From Bythopirellula goksoeyrii (GTDB taxonomy: Bacteria; Planctomycetota; Planctomycetia; Pirellulales; Lacipirellulaceae): 64,000 nt of DNA. Positions within the stretch are counted from its first letter, which is position 1. Each line of letters starts with the position of its first letter. The stretch lies in the NCBI RefSeq assembly GCF_008065115.1, contig NZ_CP042913.1, positions 1,834,338 through 1,898,337 of the forward strand, read 5' to 3'. Below the pieces are notes generated by a model that was not told the origin of the DNA, did no database searches, and saw only the letters and a program-made list of their open reading frames with translations. Made by a program: the position numbers and the translations under genes. Positions 63,334 through 64,000 of the stretch are shown piece by piece.

Positions 63334-63501
63334 TTAGGAGAATTCCCGTAGCAAGCGACACACCGAAAACAACGCAAGAAGAGTTATTTGGAAACCCTGC
63401 GCACGCAGTCCAGTCAAATGTAGCATTGCTACAGGAAGCAGCAAAGCAGAAAGAATGGCGTACTTCAACGTCGTAGCCTTGCCGTTGGATCTATCGGCCA
63501 T
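63334..63501 (-). CDS. Tiny hydrophobic protein (55 residues)
   Basis: Predicted 55-residue protein, too short for most gene callers. A basic start (ADRSNGKATTLKY) leads to a hydrophobic stretch (AILSALLLPVAMLHLTGL), a second one (QGFQITLLALFSVCRLL) and the end REFS. It starts 11 bases after the stop of the small membrane ORF 63513-63659, with GAAGAG just upstream, suggesting a coupled pair. No homologue recognised. Confidence 0.4.
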   Translation of the reverse strand: MADRSNGKATTLKYAILSALLLPVAMLHLTGLRAQGFQITLLALFSVCRLLREFS

Positions 63502-63512
63502 GCGGATGCTCT

Positions 63513-63659
63513 TCAGCGGAAATAGAGACCTCCGAGTACACCGAGAAATCCCATCTCATTCTCGTGCATCAAGAACCGTAGTCCAAGGATTCCGCCAATC
63601 AATGCCCCGAAGACAATCACAACGGCAGGGCCACGCTTTTGGTACCGTCTGAATGACAT
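63513..63659 (-). CDS. Tiny membrane protein (48 residues)
   Basis: Predicted 48-residue protein: basic N-terminus (SFRRYQKRGP), one hydrophobic helix (AVVIVFGALIGGILGLRFL) and a second short hydrophobic end (MGFLGVLGGLYF). The ribosome-binding site is weak and the frame continues upstream to 63848, where it overlaps the probable flgI; the internal start 63659 avoids that overlap. Function unknown. Confidence 0.35.
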   Translation of the reverse strand: MSFRRYQKRGPAVVIVFGALIGGILGLRFLMHENEMGFLGVLGGLYFR

Positions 63660-63732
63660 TTCAACGCCAAATTGATTCCAGATAGATCTCTTTTTCCTCT
63701 GGAGGAATTCTAGCCTTCTACATTTGGCGCGA

Positions 63733-64000
63733 CTACTTCCGACTAAACAACTCCGGCTCGGGCGTCTCGACGTTGAAGTTGTGGGAAGAATCTTCCTCCA
63801 CTTCAAGTTCTTCGCTTTCCGGATCATCATCATGCTTGATTCGCTCACGGCCGATTTCCGGCAGCGCGTTTATGCGGAAGCGGCTCGTTAGGGCTCCGTT
63901 TTGCTTCGCCTGTTCAAGCATCTGGACCACGTCAGGGTAATCGCCACCCAGTTCGACGATCGCGCGGATGACTTCTTCGACGTCGGTCGAGACAACCCGT
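63733..64000 (-). CDS. flgI: Probable flagellar P-ring protein FlgI, C-terminus (partial)
   Basis: Open frame running off the right edge, about 88 residues visible. RVVSTDVEEVIRAIVELG and DVVQMLEQAKQNGALTSRF resemble the C-terminal NALG-x-x-PxDLxAILQALKxAGALxAEL block of FlgI, the periplasmic P-ring protein of the flagellar basal body. It continues with a nonconserved acidic tail (DDDPESEELEVEEDS). The presence of fliM in the same window supports a flagellated cell. Identification rests on this short block only; no start is visible. Confidence 0.5.
   Translation of the reverse strand, partial: RVVSTDVEEVIRAIVELGGDYPDVVQMLEQAKQNGALTSRFRINALPEIGRERIKHDDDPESEELEVEEDSSHNFNVETPEPELFSRK

Overview
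The window comes from a planctomycete, most likely a Pirellulales-type relative. This is inferred from protein families largely typical of that phylum: a PVC-type cytochrome/propeller dehydrogenase fused to DUF1080, a PEP-CTERM protein, DUF1207, a VWA/secretin-N/Gly-Met protein, planctomycete-style PurA (GDEAKGK) and Pth (GGQKGL) motifs, and scattered single flagellar genes. No rRNA or tRNA genes, CRISPR arrays or complete insertion sequences were seen. Coding density is high and most genes are chromosomal housekeeping genes.

Layout. 1-9.3 kb: a very large secreted sugar-oxidation fusion protein, a PEP-CTERM animal-type haem peroxidase, an Ala-rich lipoprotein, a flavin reductase-like protein and an MTH1187-type thiamine-binding protein. 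9.5-13.1 kb: DUF1207 protein, PmtA-like methyltransferase, tsaD, thioredoxin-like protein. 13.5-21.7 kb: HtrA protease, SLC13/RCK transporter and a 1343-residue VWA protein. 21.7-25.6 kb (minus strand): argB-argD-argF-rph. 26.0-35.6 kb (plus strand): the information-processing run glmU-like, prs, rplY, pth, rpsF, ssb, rplI, dnaB, then bamA. 35.7-40.3 kb (minus): two small proteins, fliM, proA, folP. 41.0-49.1 kb (minus): the accessory island of the window, described below. 49.6-57.1 kb (minus): lptE-like, bamD-like, CNNM/CorC-like, ybeY, pgpH-like, phoH. 57.4-60.6 kb (minus): cdsA, uppS, purA. 60.7-64 kb: DUF456 protein, sugar isomerase-like protein, EEP nuclease-like protein, two tiny membrane ORFs and the 3' end of a probable flgI.

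The most interesting locus is 41.0-49.1 kb. Reading down the minus strand it has a TetR-family regulator, two closely related secreted DUF1254/DUF1214 proteins, an 822-residue protein joining a secreted DUF1254/DUF1214 module to a complete pentameric ligand-gated ion channel (extracellular domain, Pro-loop, M1-M4), and a fourth DUF1254 protein. All five genes point the same way. I infer a regulated periplasmic sensing/transport system in which the DUF1254 module acts as a fused accessory or ligand-processing domain of a bacterial Cys-loop-like receptor.

A second theme is non-coding. Intergenic spaces hold many palindromic elements: an 89-nt nested palindrome at 51756-51844, an 86-nt hairpin at 57173-57258, a 68-nt element with 13-bp terminal inverted repeats at 40490-40557, and a family of short GC-rich hairpins beginning AGCC. 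They look like REP/MITE-type interspersed repeats and not classical terminators, since few are followed by T-runs.
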